Source of the DNA: Paradesertivirga sp966210515 | Lineage (GTDB): Bacteria > Bacteroidota > Bacteroidia > Sphingobacteriales > Sphingobacteriaceae | NCBI GenBank assembly: GCA_966210515.1 | Contig: CBIHLM010000013.1 | Span: 14,728 to 78,727 of the forward strand | Length of the DNA: 64,000 bases | Reading direction: 5' to 3' | In this document: in pieces, positions 34,619 to 43,544 of the stretch | Position numbering within the stretch: position 1 is the stretch's first letter | Layout: each line of letters opens with the position of its first letter | Made by a program: the position numbers and the translations under genes | Notes under the pieces: generated by a model | What the model was told of the DNA's origin: nothing | Database searches by the model: none | Seen by the model: the letters and a program-made list of their open reading frames with translations, nothing else

Positions 34619-37036
34619 ATGGCATCAATGAGACTAAAAGCTTTATTTTTTGTACTATCCTTATTTTTATGTGTTTCGGCAACGGCACAGCCGCGGAACC
34701 GGGTAAGTTTCAATAAAAACTGGAAATTCTTTTTAGGTGATGCCGGAAAAGCTAAAGAGGTAAGTTTTGACGACTCTAAATGGAGAGTATTAAATCTGCC
34801 TCACGACTGGAGTATCGAAGGTGCTTTTGATGAAAAAAATCCTACAACAACAGGTGGCGGCGCTTTACCTACCGGGATCGGCTGGTACCGCAAAAGTTTC
34901 ACACTTCCGGCTTCTTCATCTTCTAAAAATATTTCGGTTGAGTTTGATGGTGTTCATCGCGACAGCGAGGTCTGGGTTAATGGAAAGTATTTGGGTAAGC
35001 GGCCAAATGGGTATATTTCATTTGCATACGATATCACTTCTTGCTTAAACTTCGGCGGACAAAATACGATAGCTGTACGGGTCGATAATTCATCACAACC
35101 GAATTCTCGCTGGTATACCGGTTCTGGTATTTACAGGAATGTTTGGTTTAATACGACCTCGGATGTTGCGGTTGACCATTGGGGGACCTTTGTTACAACT
35201 CCGGAAGTTTCAAACGAGAGTGCAACTGTCAAGCTTGATATTAAATTAAAAAATTCGGGGAACAGATCAGGTTCGGTGAAAGTTAGCTCCATTATATATG
35301 GTGCAAACGGCAAAAAAGTTGCTGAAGTTGGTTCTTCCGGTATTTCTTTGAAGGATGAGGTGATTTCACTAACTCAAACTTTGGACGTAAAAGCCCCACG
35401 CTTATGGTCTCCAGAAACTCCGCATCAGTACAGAGCAGTTACAAGAGTTTATAAAGATAATAAGGTAGTAGACGAATACGATACCCCTTTTGGTATCCGC
35501 TACTTCAATTTTGATTCTGCCACTGGTTTTTATTTAAATGGTAAGCCTCTTAAAATTCTTGGAGTGTGTAATCACCATGACTTGGGAGCTCTTGGCGCTG
35601 CCTTCAACATACGGGCTGCAGAACGCCAATTGGAAATGTTGAAAGACATGGGTTGCAATGCAATCCGTACCGCACATAATCCACCCGCTCCTGAGTTGCT
35701 GGATTTATGTGATAAAATGGGCTTCCTGGTCATGGACGAAGCTTTTGACATGTGGAAGAAGAAGAAAAATTCCAAAGATTACCACATTGATTTCCCGGAA
35801 TGGTCCAAAAGAGATTTAGAGGACATGGTGAAACGCGATCGAAATCATCCTTCAATTATCTTGTGGAGCATTGGAAATGAGATTCGCGAGCAGTTTGACA
35901 GCACTGGAATTTCAATTGCAAGGGATTTGGTGAAGTATGTAAAAAACTTAGATACTACTCGTCCGGTTACTTCGGCCCTTACTGAGAATATTCCTGAAAA
36001 GAATATGATCTACCAGTCAGGAGCTTTAGATGTCTTGTCGTTCAATTATAAACACGTGGATTATGCTGATTTGCCTAATCGCTTCCCTGGACAAAAATTC
36101 ATCTCAGCAGAAACGGCTTCGGCATTACAAACCCGCGGACATTATGAAATGCCTTCGGATAGTATGAGAATATGGCCGAAAGACGGTAAAACAAAGTTTA
36201 CAGAAGGAAATCCTGACTGGACCGCCTCTGCTTACGATAATTCCTTTGCATACTGGGGATCTCCGCATGAAACCATCTGGAATGTTGTTAAGAAATTGCC
36301 ACACATGGCAGGATTGTTTGTCTGGTCGGGCTTCGACTTTTTAGGCGAGCCACATCCGTATCCTTGGCCGGCACGTAGTTCTTATTACGGAATTATTGAT
36401 TTGGCCGGATTTCCGAAGGATGTGTATTATATGTATCAAAGCGAATGGACAAGCAAACCGGTTCTTCATATTTTTCCGCATTGGAATTGGGAAGCTGGTA
36501 AACTTGTTGACGTTTGGGCATATTACAACAATGCCGACGAAGTGGAGCTGTTTCTGAACGGAAAATCACTGGGAACAAAGCGTAAATCAGGTGATGACAT
36601 CCATATCATGTGGAGGGTGAAATTTGACCCCGGCACCTTAAAAGCTATATCCCGCAAGGATGGAAAAATAATACTGACAAGAGAAATCAAAACAGCCGGC
36701 GCTCCGGCTAAAATTGAGCTTACAGCTGATAGAAAGAAAATACAATCGGATGGAAAAGATCTTTCATTCATTACAGTAAGAATATTAGATGCAGAAGGGA
36801 ATCTTGTTCCTGACGCTGACAACCTGGTAAAGTTTAGTATAGCTGGTCAGGGAGATATTGTGGGAGTAGATAACGGTTATCAGGCAAGTATGGAGTCTTT
36901 TAAGGCTCCTTACAGAAAAGCATTTAACGGAAAATGCCTGGCGATTATTCAATCAACAGAAAAATCTGGAAAAATAAAGTTGCAAGCTACATCAGAGGGT
37001 TTGCAACCTATGTCTATTAACTTAAAAACAAAGTGA
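34619..37036 (+). CDS. Glycoside hydrolase family 2 with C-terminal DUF4982-like domain
   Basis: An 805-residue secreted GH2, signal peptide ending ATAQ at residue 24; ATG 34628 is an alternative start. Jelly roll about 28-190 (PHDWSIEG, GIGWYRKSF), Ig-like domain, then TIM barrel from about 300 with GVCNHHDLGALG. The acid/base is Glu421 in WSIGNE and the nucleophile Glu498 in FISAETAS. The C-terminal beta domains (VDVWAYYNNADEVELFLNGK onward) are of the DUF4982 and bacterial-Ig type common in Bacteroidota beta-galactosidases. It ends next to the GntR regulator gene. The glycone specificity is not deducible. Confidence 0.87.
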   Translation: MASMRLKALFFVLSLFLCVSATAQPRNRVSFNKNWKFFLGDAGKAKEVSFDDSKWRVLNLPHDWSIEGAFDEKNPTTTGGGALPTGIGWYRKSFTLPASSSSKNISVEFDGVHRDSEVWVNGKYLGKRPNGYISFAYDITSCLNFGGQNTIAVRVDNSSQPNSRWYTGSGIYRNVWFNTTSDVAVDHWGTFVTTPEVSNESATVKLDIKLKNSGNRSGSVKVSSIIYGANGKKVAEVGSSGISLKDEVISLTQTLDVKAPRLWSPETPHQYRAVTRVYKDNKVVDEYDTPFGIRYFNFDSATGFYLNGKPLKILGVCNHHDLGALGAAFNIRAAERQLEMLKDMGCNAIRTAHNPPAPELLDLCDKMGFLVMDEAFDMWKKKKNSKDYHIDFPEWSKRDLEDMVKRDRNHPSIILWSIGNEIREQFDSTGISIARDLVKYVKNLDTTRPVTSALTENIPEKNMIYQSGALDVLSFNYKHVDYADLPNRFPGQKFISAETASALQTRGHYEMPSDSMRIWPKDGKTKFTEGNPDWTASAYDNSFAYWGSPHETIWNVVKKLPHMAGLFVWSGFDFLGEPHPYPWPARSSYYGIIDLAGFPKDVYYMYQSEWTSKPVLHIFPHWNWEAGKLVDVWAYYNNADEVELFLNGKSLGTKRKSGDDIHIMWRVKFDPGTLKAISRKDGKIILTREIKTAGAPAKIELTADRKKIQSDGKDLSFITVRILDAEGNLVPDADNLVKFSIAGQGDIVGVDNGYQASMESFKAPYRKAFNGKCLAIIQSTEKSGKIKLQATSEGLQPMSINLKTK

Positions 37037-37038
37037 TT

Positions 37039-38088
37039 ATGAAGTCAACCTATGCTACTACAACTCACAACAAATTTTTCGAGAACATTCAGGTGGATAT
37101 GCATTCGGCAACACCGAAATACTTACAGCTCGCGCATTCTATTCTAGAGGCGATAGAATCGGGCAAAATCCACAAAAATATTTTACTGCCCTCGCTGAAT
37201 GAGCTTACCTATAATTTAGAAATATCCAGAGAAACAGCGGATAGAAGTTATAAGTATTTGCAGCATTTGGGAGTGCTTAGCTCTGTCCCCGGAAAAGGCC
37301 ATTATGTAATTACCACAGAGATAAAGCAAGAGCTTAAAGTTTGTCTTTTAATTAATAAAATCAGCGAAGAGAAAAAGGTTTTTTACGATGCTTTCGTTGC
37401 GAATCTTGGAACGCATGTGCCTATAGATTTTTATATCTATAATAATGATTTTAAATTGTTTAAAAGGCTTATTACTCAGAAGAACGACTATTCTCACTAT
37501 GCTATTATACCACATTTTCTTGATAGTGAAGATGAGGCCGAAGTTCTGATTGACGCCATTCCGAAAGAGAAGTTGATTCTGCTGGATAAAGCGCTTCCGG
37601 AAGTTCATGGTAAATATGGTTGCATATATGAAAACTTCCAAAAGGATATTTACAAGGCGCTTGAGCAGGCTGTACAGCCTTTAAGTAAGTACCACACCAT
37701 TAAACTTATTTTCCCGAAGGATAGCTATTACCCGAAAGAGATAATTGCCGGTTTCAACTCATTTTGCCTTCAGTATGCCTTTGAAAGGGAAGTCATAGAT
37801 AGTTTAGAATACGAAGATCTTAAGGCTGGGACTGTTTATATCTGTCTTAACGAACCTGGTTTAATATCTGTGATCGAGAAAATAAGCGCTACATCTTTTG
37901 AGGTGGGAGAAGATATTGGTTTGATTTCTTACAACGAAACGCCGATGAAGAAATATATCCTTAAGGGAATTACCACCATTTCTACAGATTATAAACACAT
38001 GGGATTACTGGCAGCAGAAATGATTGCCAAAGGTTACCGCGAGAAAGTGGAATTACCATTCATGCTTAATCTGAGAGCATCATTATAA
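37039..38088 (+). CDS. GntR-family transcription regulator with LacI-like sensor domain
   Basis: About 349 residues, starting at ATG 37039; a GTG two codons earlier overlaps the GH2 stop. The N-terminal GntR winged helix spans about 28-93: KYLQLAHSILEAIESGKIH, LPSLNELTYNLEISRETA, SYKYLQHLGVLSSVPGKGHYV. The rest is a periplasmic-binding-protein-like fold (VCLLINKISEEKKVFYDAF, EDIGLISYNETP, TTISTDYKHMGLLAAEMI) that would bind a sugar. Bacteroidota relatives regulate rhamnose, arabinose and other monosaccharide genes. It is the only regulator in the window and is co-transcribed with glycosidases, so it probably autoregulates the locus in response to an intracellular sugar. Confidence 0.88.
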   Translation: MKSTYATTTHNKFFENIQVDMHSATPKYLQLAHSILEAIESGKIHKNILLPSLNELTYNLEISRETADRSYKYLQHLGVLSSVPGKGHYVITTEIKQELKVCLLINKISEEKKVFYDAFVANLGTHVPIDFYIYNNDFKLFKRLITQKNDYSHYAIIPHFLDSEDEAEVLIDAIPKEKLILLDKALPEVHGKYGCIYENFQKDIYKALEQAVQPLSKYHTIKLIFPKDSYYPKEIIAGFNSFCLQYAFEREVIDSLEYEDLKAGTVYICLNEPGLISVIEKISATSFEVGEDIGLISYNETPMKKYILKGITTISTDYKHMGLLAAEMIAKGYREKVELPFMLNLRASL

Positions 38089-38104
38089 ATTAAATAACCG
38101 ATTA

Positions 38105-40636
38105 ATGACCTTTTTAACCAAACGTTTTACCGCTTTTTTATTGCTGTTTCTCTGTCTTGTTTTCTTTAAAGCAGAGGCAGCCGAAATATGGGTTTCGCCC
38201 AAGGGTAATAATTCAAATCCGGGAAGTAAAGCAAAACCTCTGGCTGATATTGGTTTGGCTTTAAGAAAGGCACGCGAGTTGAGAAGGTTGTCAGACCCAT
38301 CCATATCAAATGGAATTACAATTATTCTTCGGGGTGGAGTTTATACTATTGACGAACCGCTGTTTATTCGGCCGGAAGATTCGGGAACAGCGGCGAGTCC
38401 TACTGTTTTTGAAGCGGCAAAAGGCGAAATTCCGATAATAAGTGGTGGAATAACCGTAAAAAGATGGCAAAGAACTTCCAGTAACATTGCAGGGTTGCCA
38501 GCGGAAGCACAGGGAAAAGTTTGGGTTGCTGATGCGCCGATTATCGGAGATAATGTTCTGGATTTCCGCCAGCTTTGGGTAAATAATGTAAAGGCTGTCC
38601 GTTCCCGGGATGTTAAAATCGGTACGATGAACCGTATTCTTTCCTGGAACCATAAGGAAGAAACTTGCTGGATTCCAAAACCGACCGCAGATCTTAGAAA
38701 TGCCAACGGCCTGGAAATGCTCATTCATCAGTGGTGGGCAATTGCAAATTTAAGGGTCAAATCGGTTGAAACGAAGGGGGATAGCGCTAAGCTGTCTTTT
38801 TATCAGCCTGAAAGTCGGGTTCAGTCCGAGCATCCATGGCCGGCTCCATGGATTTCAAAAACGACCGGCAATTCTGCATTCTTTCTTTCAAATGCCATTG
38901 AATTTTTAAATGAACCTGGCGAGTGGTATCTGGACAAACGCAATCAGAAGGTCTATTATTGGCCGAAGGTCAACGAAAATTTGAATACAGCTACTGTAAC
39001 GGTTCCGTATTTAGAAACACTTGTTAAGATTCAGGGAACGATCGATCGTCCGGTTGCATATGTCTCCTTTAAAGGGATTTCTTTCCAGCATTCAACGTGG
39101 CTTCGTCCATCAAAAGAAGGGCACGTTCCACACCAATCCGGCATGTACATGCTCGATGCTTATAAACTGAAAATTCCCGGTACACCAGATAAAGCAGGAA
39201 TGGAAAATCAGGCCTGGGTAGGTCGACCAGCTGCTGCGGTTGAAGTGTCATTTACAAATAATACAGGTTTTGAATCTTGCCGCTTTGAACATCTTGCCTC
39301 TACAGGGTTGGATTATAAAAGAGGAACACATAACGACCAGATAAAAGGGAATTTATTTAAAGATATCGGAGGAACGGGGATTCATGTAGGCGTATATTCT
39401 GACGAAGCGCATGAGGTGCATGTTCCATATAATCCGCAGGACGAAAGGGATGTTTGCACAAATGTTTTAGTGAGCAATAACCTGGTTACCGATGTTACTA
39501 ATGAAGATTGGGGCAGTATAGGCATCAGTGCCGGATATGTAAAAGGTATCAGGATTGAACATAATGATATCTCTGAAGTGTCTTACACCGGGATTTCCAT
39601 GGGTTGGGGATGGTCTAAAACTATTAATACAATGCGCAATAACCGCATTGTTGCTAACAAGATTCATCGTTATGCCAAACACATGTACGATGTTTCATCA
39701 ATTTATACCTTATCTGCCCAACCGGGTTCTTTAATTGCTGAAAACTACGTCGATAGTATTTACAAAGCACCTTATGTTCACGACCCCAATCATTGGTTTT
39801 ATTTATATACAGACGAGGGATCGTCCTATTTTACTGTAAAAAACAACTGGACCCCTGCTGATAAATATCTTCAAAATGCTAACGGCCCGGGTAACGTGTG
39901 GGAGAATAATGGTCCGCAGGTAGCAGATAGTATCAGGCTTAAAGCCGGATTACAACAAGCATATAGATACTTATTAAGAGAAAAAGCACCAGCTTCTCCC
40001 GACAGGGAAATTAACCACTCTGAAAAGAAGAAGGTTGTAGAGATAGTAGGAGCGGCAGGTACAAAACATGATGTAAGCTCCATTGCCGAAATAGCTCGCA
40101 AACATGGAATTCCAATGGAAAATATCTATCAATGGAGTAACCATACAGTGATTTACGGAGCGATAGAAAATCCTGAGAAAATCCGCAAAGATTTATTGAT
40201 AAAGTTCCCTGATAATTCAGTGAAAATTTACAATGCTCCTTTTTATGAGTTTAACCGGAAAAAGCATTGCCCGGGTTCAACAATTGTGAAAGAGTGGGAC
40301 AATATCCTTTTAACGGCTGATCTGGTTAAAGATTCGCTTTTACAAAAAGAATACCTCGACTATCATGCCACTCAGTTTAAGCAATGGCCAGAAGTTTCAA
40401 AAGGTTTCTGTAATGCTGATTTCCAGCAATTACAGGTGTTCAAAAACGGTGGTCAGTTGATGCTGATTATCAGCATCCCGAGAGGGGCTAGCCTTGACAA
40501 ATTAAATCCAAAAACAACCGAGAATAATCCACGTGTGGATGACTGGAATAATTTAATGAAGAAGTACCAGCAAGGTATTGAAGGAACAAAGCCCGGCGAA
40601 ACGTGGGTGTTTCTTGATAAAGTAATTGAAAATTAA
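38105..40636 (+). CDS. Parallel beta-helix glycosidase (GH141-like) fused to an L-rhamnose-mutarotase-like domain
   Basis: An 843-residue secreted protein, signal peptide ending at about residue 25. Residues about 26-610 form a right-handed parallel beta-helix (AEIWVSPKGNNSNPGS, ITIILRGGVYTIDEPLFI, TGISMGWGWSKT). This layout fits GH141 (alpha-L-fucosidase or xylanase), although the family is not proven. The last about 105 residues (about 738-843) match the RhaM/DUF718 fold pattern: KEYLDYHATQFKQWPEV with Tyr750 and His754 four apart, then LMLIISIPRG, DDWNNLM and WVFLDKVIE. A less conserved alpha/beta segment (about 650-735) links the two. The fusion would couple sugar release to anomer interconversion outside the cytoplasm. 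Confidence 0.7.
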   Translation: MTFLTKRFTAFLLLFLCLVFFKAEAAEIWVSPKGNNSNPGSKAKPLADIGLALRKARELRRLSDPSISNGITIILRGGVYTIDEPLFIRPEDSGTAASPTVFEAAKGEIPIISGGITVKRWQRTSSNIAGLPAEAQGKVWVADAPIIGDNVLDFRQLWVNNVKAVRSRDVKIGTMNRILSWNHKEETCWIPKPTADLRNANGLEMLIHQWWAIANLRVKSVETKGDSAKLSFYQPESRVQSEHPWPAPWISKTTGNSAFFLSNAIEFLNEPGEWYLDKRNQKVYYWPKVNENLNTATVTVPYLETLVKIQGTIDRPVAYVSFKGISFQHSTWLRPSKEGHVPHQSGMYMLDAYKLKIPGTPDKAGMENQAWVGRPAAAVEVSFTNNTGFESCRFEHLASTGLDYKRGTHNDQIKGNLFKDIGGTGIHVGVYSDEAHEVHVPYNPQDERDVCTNVLVSNNLVTDVTNEDWGSIGISAGYVKGIRIEHNDISEVSYTGISMGWGWSKTINTMRNNRIVANKIHRYAKHMYDVSSIYTLSAQPGSLIAENYVDSIYKAPYVHDPNHWFYLYTDEGSSYFTVKNNWTPADKYLQNANGPGNVWENNGPQVADSIRLKAGLQQAYRYLLREKAPASPDREINHSEKKKVVEIVGAAGTKHDVSSIAEIARKHGIPMENIYQWSNHTVIYGAIENPEKIRKDLLIKFPDNSVKIYNAPFYEFNRKKHCPGSTIVKEWDNILLTADLVKDSLLQKEYLDYHATQFKQWPEVSKGFCNADFQQLQVFKNGGQLMLIISIPRGASLDKLNPKTTENNPRVDDWNNLMKKYQQGIEGTKPGETWVFLDKVIEN

Positions 40637-40686
40637 AAAGTAAAAATTAAAAAGTAAAAAGGCCGTCAAGCTTTTCTGCCCAAACT

Positions 40687-40735
40687 CCTCTCCTTCAGGA
40701 GAGGTGCGGTGGACTGAACGCAGGCGGGTGAGGTT
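40687..40735. repeat. Dispersed CCTCTC repeat, copy 1 (intergenic)
   Basis: It begins with the perfect palindrome CCTCTCCT-TC-AGGAGAGG (40687-40704), continues with GTGCGGTGGACTG and ends GCGGGTGAGGTT. A second copy with the same head and tail begins 76 bases downstream inside the next gene. Confidence 0.75.
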
Positions 40736-40743
40736 TTATAACT

Positions 40744-41895
40744 ATGCTAACACAATTAAACACCTCTCCTTCAGGAGAGGGTGCGGCAGATAAGAGCGCA
40801 AAGGCGGGTGAGGTTCTTAAACTCGGAATATTAGGCCTTGGTGAAGGTCGAAGCACAATGTCAGCGGCCCTTGCCAGCGAGAAATGGGAGCTTAAAACTA
40901 TCTGCGATGCGAACGAAGAGATGTGCAGACAACGTGCAAAGGAATTCGATTTCCACAATTATACTACCAGCTACCAAACTATGCTGGATGATAAAGAAAT
41001 TGACGTCATCGCCATTTATACACCCGATCATCTGCATGCCGAGCATGTGAAACAAGCTTTATTACATGATAAACATGTGGTATGTACAAAGCCTTTTATT
41101 GACGATTTGTCGGACGCAAATGAGTTACTTGAAATAAGTGCTAAAACTGGTAAAAAGGTTTTTGTGGGACAAAGCTCCCGCTTCTTTGAACCCGCGAAAC
41201 GGCAGCGCAAAGATTATGAAAATGGTTTATTGGGCGAACTGATAACAATCGAAAGTCATTACCATGCTGATCATCGCTGGTTTTTAAAAAAAGGATGGTC
41301 TTTACTCAATTCCTTTAAATGGCTGTACGGCGGATTAAGTCACCCTGTTGATTTTATACGATGGTATTTCCCAAATATTGAGGAGGTGATGGGATACGGA
41401 ATGATCAGCAGTAACGGACATGCAGCGGGACTGAAAAATCATGATACCATGCACTTTATTTTTAAAGCCAGTGACGGCCGTATAGCTCGTGTTAGCGGCG
41501 CATATACCGGTCCGACGCAACCTGCAAGCCGCGACAGCGGAATGAGTGTTATATTGAGATGTACCGAAGGAGCCTCTCAGGCAGATTATCATGAGCTGCG
41601 TTATTCGGTTACAGATAAAACCGGAGAAGAAAAAATCGTACGCTGGGGCGACGATACAATGAAACATTATTTCCGTTTCGAAGGGCAGAGTCACCATGCA
41701 GGCGAGTATCAAAATTACCTGGAATACTTTGCGGATAGTATCAACGAAGATTTTACTGCTTATCCTGATATAAAAGAAGGAATTGGAACCATCGCTTTGC
41801 TTCAGGCAATGGATAAATCCCTGGAAACAGGAATGCCTGTAAAAGTGAATGATATACTTTCAAGCTTTAATATCTCAAAGGATAAATTAAGTTGA
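40744..41895 (+). CDS. Gfo/Idh/MocA-family oxidoreductase
   Basis: A 383-residue NAD(P)-dependent oxidoreductase. The Rossmann motif GILGLGEGRST lies at 28-38, CTKPF with the conserved Lys116 follows, and a C-terminal alpha/beta domain from about 140 contains HADHRWFLKKGW and GLSHPVDFIRWY. No signal peptide is seen, so it is cytoplasmic. The N-terminus is odd: residues about 8-24 (TSPSGEGAADKSAKAGE) are encoded by a copy of the CCTCTC repeat. No in-frame ATG lies between 40744 and the Rossmann motif, so the repeat appears to have been incorporated into the coding region. The substrate is unknown; a pectin-derived sugar or sugar acid is likely. Confidence 0.85.
   Translation: MLTQLNTSPSGEGAADKSAKAGEVLKLGILGLGEGRSTMSAALASEKWELKTICDANEEMCRQRAKEFDFHNYTTSYQTMLDDKEIDVIAIYTPDHLHAEHVKQALLHDKHVVCTKPFIDDLSDANELLEISAKTGKKVFVGQSSRFFEPAKRQRKDYENGLLGELITIESHYHADHRWFLKKGWSLLNSFKWLYGGLSHPVDFIRWYFPNIEEVMGYGMISSNGHAAGLKNHDTMHFIFKASDGRIARVSGAYTGPTQPASRDSGMSVILRCTEGASQADYHELRYSVTDKTGEEKIVRWGDDTMKHYFRFEGQSHHAGEYQNYLEYFADSINEDFTAYPDIKEGIGTIALLQAMDKSLETGMPVKVNDILSSFNISKDKLS
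40763..40815. repeat. Dispersed CCTCTC repeat, copy 2 (within a coding region)
   Basis: Palindrome CCTCTCCT-TC-AGGAGAGG at 40763-40780, then GGTGCGGCAG, ending GCGGGTGAGGTT at 40804-40815. It is read in frame as part of the oxidoreductase N-terminus. Confidence 0.75.
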
Positions 41896-41917
41896 TTTTT
41901 AAAACCTAACCATTTAA

Positions 41918-43507
41918 ATGAACAACCTGAATAATTATTTACAACCGCTTGATTACGCAATAATCGTCCTTTATCTGCTGGTTTTACTGGCAATTGGATA
42001 TTGGGTGAGTTTTGTGAAGGACAAAAAAAGCGGAGAAAATCTGTTCCTTGCCGGCAACTCGCTTGGCTGGGCAAGTATTGGTTTAAACATGTGGGGTACC
42101 AATGTTGGTCCTTCAATGCTGATTGCTTCGGCGAGTATTGGATATACAACAGGTATTGTGGCCGGTAATTTTGCCTGGTATGCTTTTGTGTTTATTTTTC
42201 TGCTGGCGGTGGTTTTCGCTCCAAGATATTTACATGCCAGGGTGCAAACATTGCCGGAATTTATGGGAAAACGCTTCGGCGATTCAACCCGGAATATCCT
42301 TGCCTGGTATACTTTAATAACTATTTTAATATCCTGGCTGGCTTTAACTCTATTTGCAGGCGGAATATTAATCCGTCAGCTGTTGGGCTTTCCAATGTGG
42401 CTGTCTGTAATAACTATGGTGTTGTTGGCAGCTTGTTTTTCTATTGCAGGCGGATTAAAAGCAATAGCCTATACCAATGTATTTCAAATGCTGCTTTTGA
42501 TTGCCGTTTCACTATTGCTAACCGTATTTGGTTTTGCAAAAGCAGGCGGAATTATGGAAGTATATAATCAGACACCATCAACTTTTTGGAATTTGTTGTT
42601 ACCTGCCGATGATAAAAATTATCCATGGCTGGCCATCGTTTTAGGTTATCCGATTATGGGCGTCTGGTTCTGGTGCACCGATCAATCTATGGTACAATCG
42701 GTTTTGGGGGCTAAAACTTTAAAACAGGGACAACTGGGAGTCAATTTTATCGGCTGGCTCAAAATTCTGGATGTGCCGCTGTTTATCCTTCCGGGGATTA
42801 TTTGCTACGTGCTTTATCCAAATCTTAAAAGTCCTGATGAAGCTTACATAACCATGGTTACCGGCTTGTTTCCTTCCGGGATGATAGGTTTAATCATCGT
42901 GGTTTTAATTGCGGCTTTAATAAGTACCATCGGTTCTGCGCTAAATTCTTTGAGTACAGTATTTACCATGGATATTTATGTGAAAAACCACAAGCCAGAT
43001 GCAAGTCCTGCAGAGATAATTAAAATAGGACGTTTTGTAAACGTTGCTGGAGCGATAATAGCGATTTTTATTACACTGGCTATCGATAGTATCAAGGGCT
43101 TAAATTTATTTGATGTATTTCAATCTGTATTGGGCTTTATCGCACCACCCATGTCGGTCGTGTTCCTTTTTGGTGTGTTATGGAAAAGAACAACAACAAA
43201 GGCAGCTAACTTTACTTTAACAGCCGGAACAGTCATCAGTCTTGGAATTGGTGTATTGTATTTATGGGTGTTCCCATCGGCGGAATATCCTCAGTGGCCG
43301 CACTTTCTGCAATTGTCATTTTACATCTTCGTGCTGCTTTCAGCACTGGCTTTTTTAATCACAGTATTGGATAAAAAAGCCGCATCAAACGAAAGAAACA
43401 TACTTGATTATACAAACCTGGCCAAGCCTTCAAAACAGGTTTGGACATTATGGATAGCGCTGATTGTCGTAATGGTGGGCTTGTATATATTCTTTAACGG
43501 ACATTAA
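41918..43507 (+). CDS. Sodium:solute symporter (SSS family), second copy
   Basis: A 529-residue inner-membrane carrier with about 13-14 membrane segments, starting LDYAIIVLYLLVLLAIGYWVSF. The SSS pattern includes FLAGNSLGWASIGLNMWGTN near residue 40-60, YPIMGVWFWCTDQSMVQ near 245-262 and ALISTIGSALNSLSTVFTMDIY near 330-350. This is the sugar-transporting (SGLT-like) type, different from the symporter at 24866. It lies 22 bases after the oxidoreductase and 37 bases before the isomerase, so it probably brings a monosaccharide to those enzymes. An ABC importer in the same run offers a second uptake route. Confidence 0.9.
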   Translation: MNNLNNYLQPLDYAIIVLYLLVLLAIGYWVSFVKDKKSGENLFLAGNSLGWASIGLNMWGTNVGPSMLIASASIGYTTGIVAGNFAWYAFVFIFLLAVVFAPRYLHARVQTLPEFMGKRFGDSTRNILAWYTLITILISWLALTLFAGGILIRQLLGFPMWLSVITMVLLAACFSIAGGLKAIAYTNVFQMLLLIAVSLLLTVFGFAKAGGIMEVYNQTPSTFWNLLLPADDKNYPWLAIVLGYPIMGVWFWCTDQSMVQSVLGAKTLKQGQLGVNFIGWLKILDVPLFILPGIICYVLYPNLKSPDEAYITMVTGLFPSGMIGLIIVVLIAALISTIGSALNSLSTVFTMDIYVKNHKPDASPAEIIKIGRFVNVAGAIIAIFITLAIDSIKGLNLFDVFQSVLGFIAPPMSVVFLFGVLWKRTTTKAANFTLTAGTVISLGIGVLYLWVFPSAEYPQWPHFLQLSFYIFVLLSALAFLITVLDKKAASNERNILDYTNLAKPSKQVWTLWIALIVVMVGLYIFFNGH

Positions 43508-43544
43508 TCTAACAAAATATTAGCTAACAAAAGCATTTAATCAA

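Noticed and set aside
40629..40660. A-rich tandem repeat AATTAAAAAGTAAA as a regulatory element
   Set aside because: Two short low-complexity copies just after a stop codon; common in AT-rich spacers and without supporting context.
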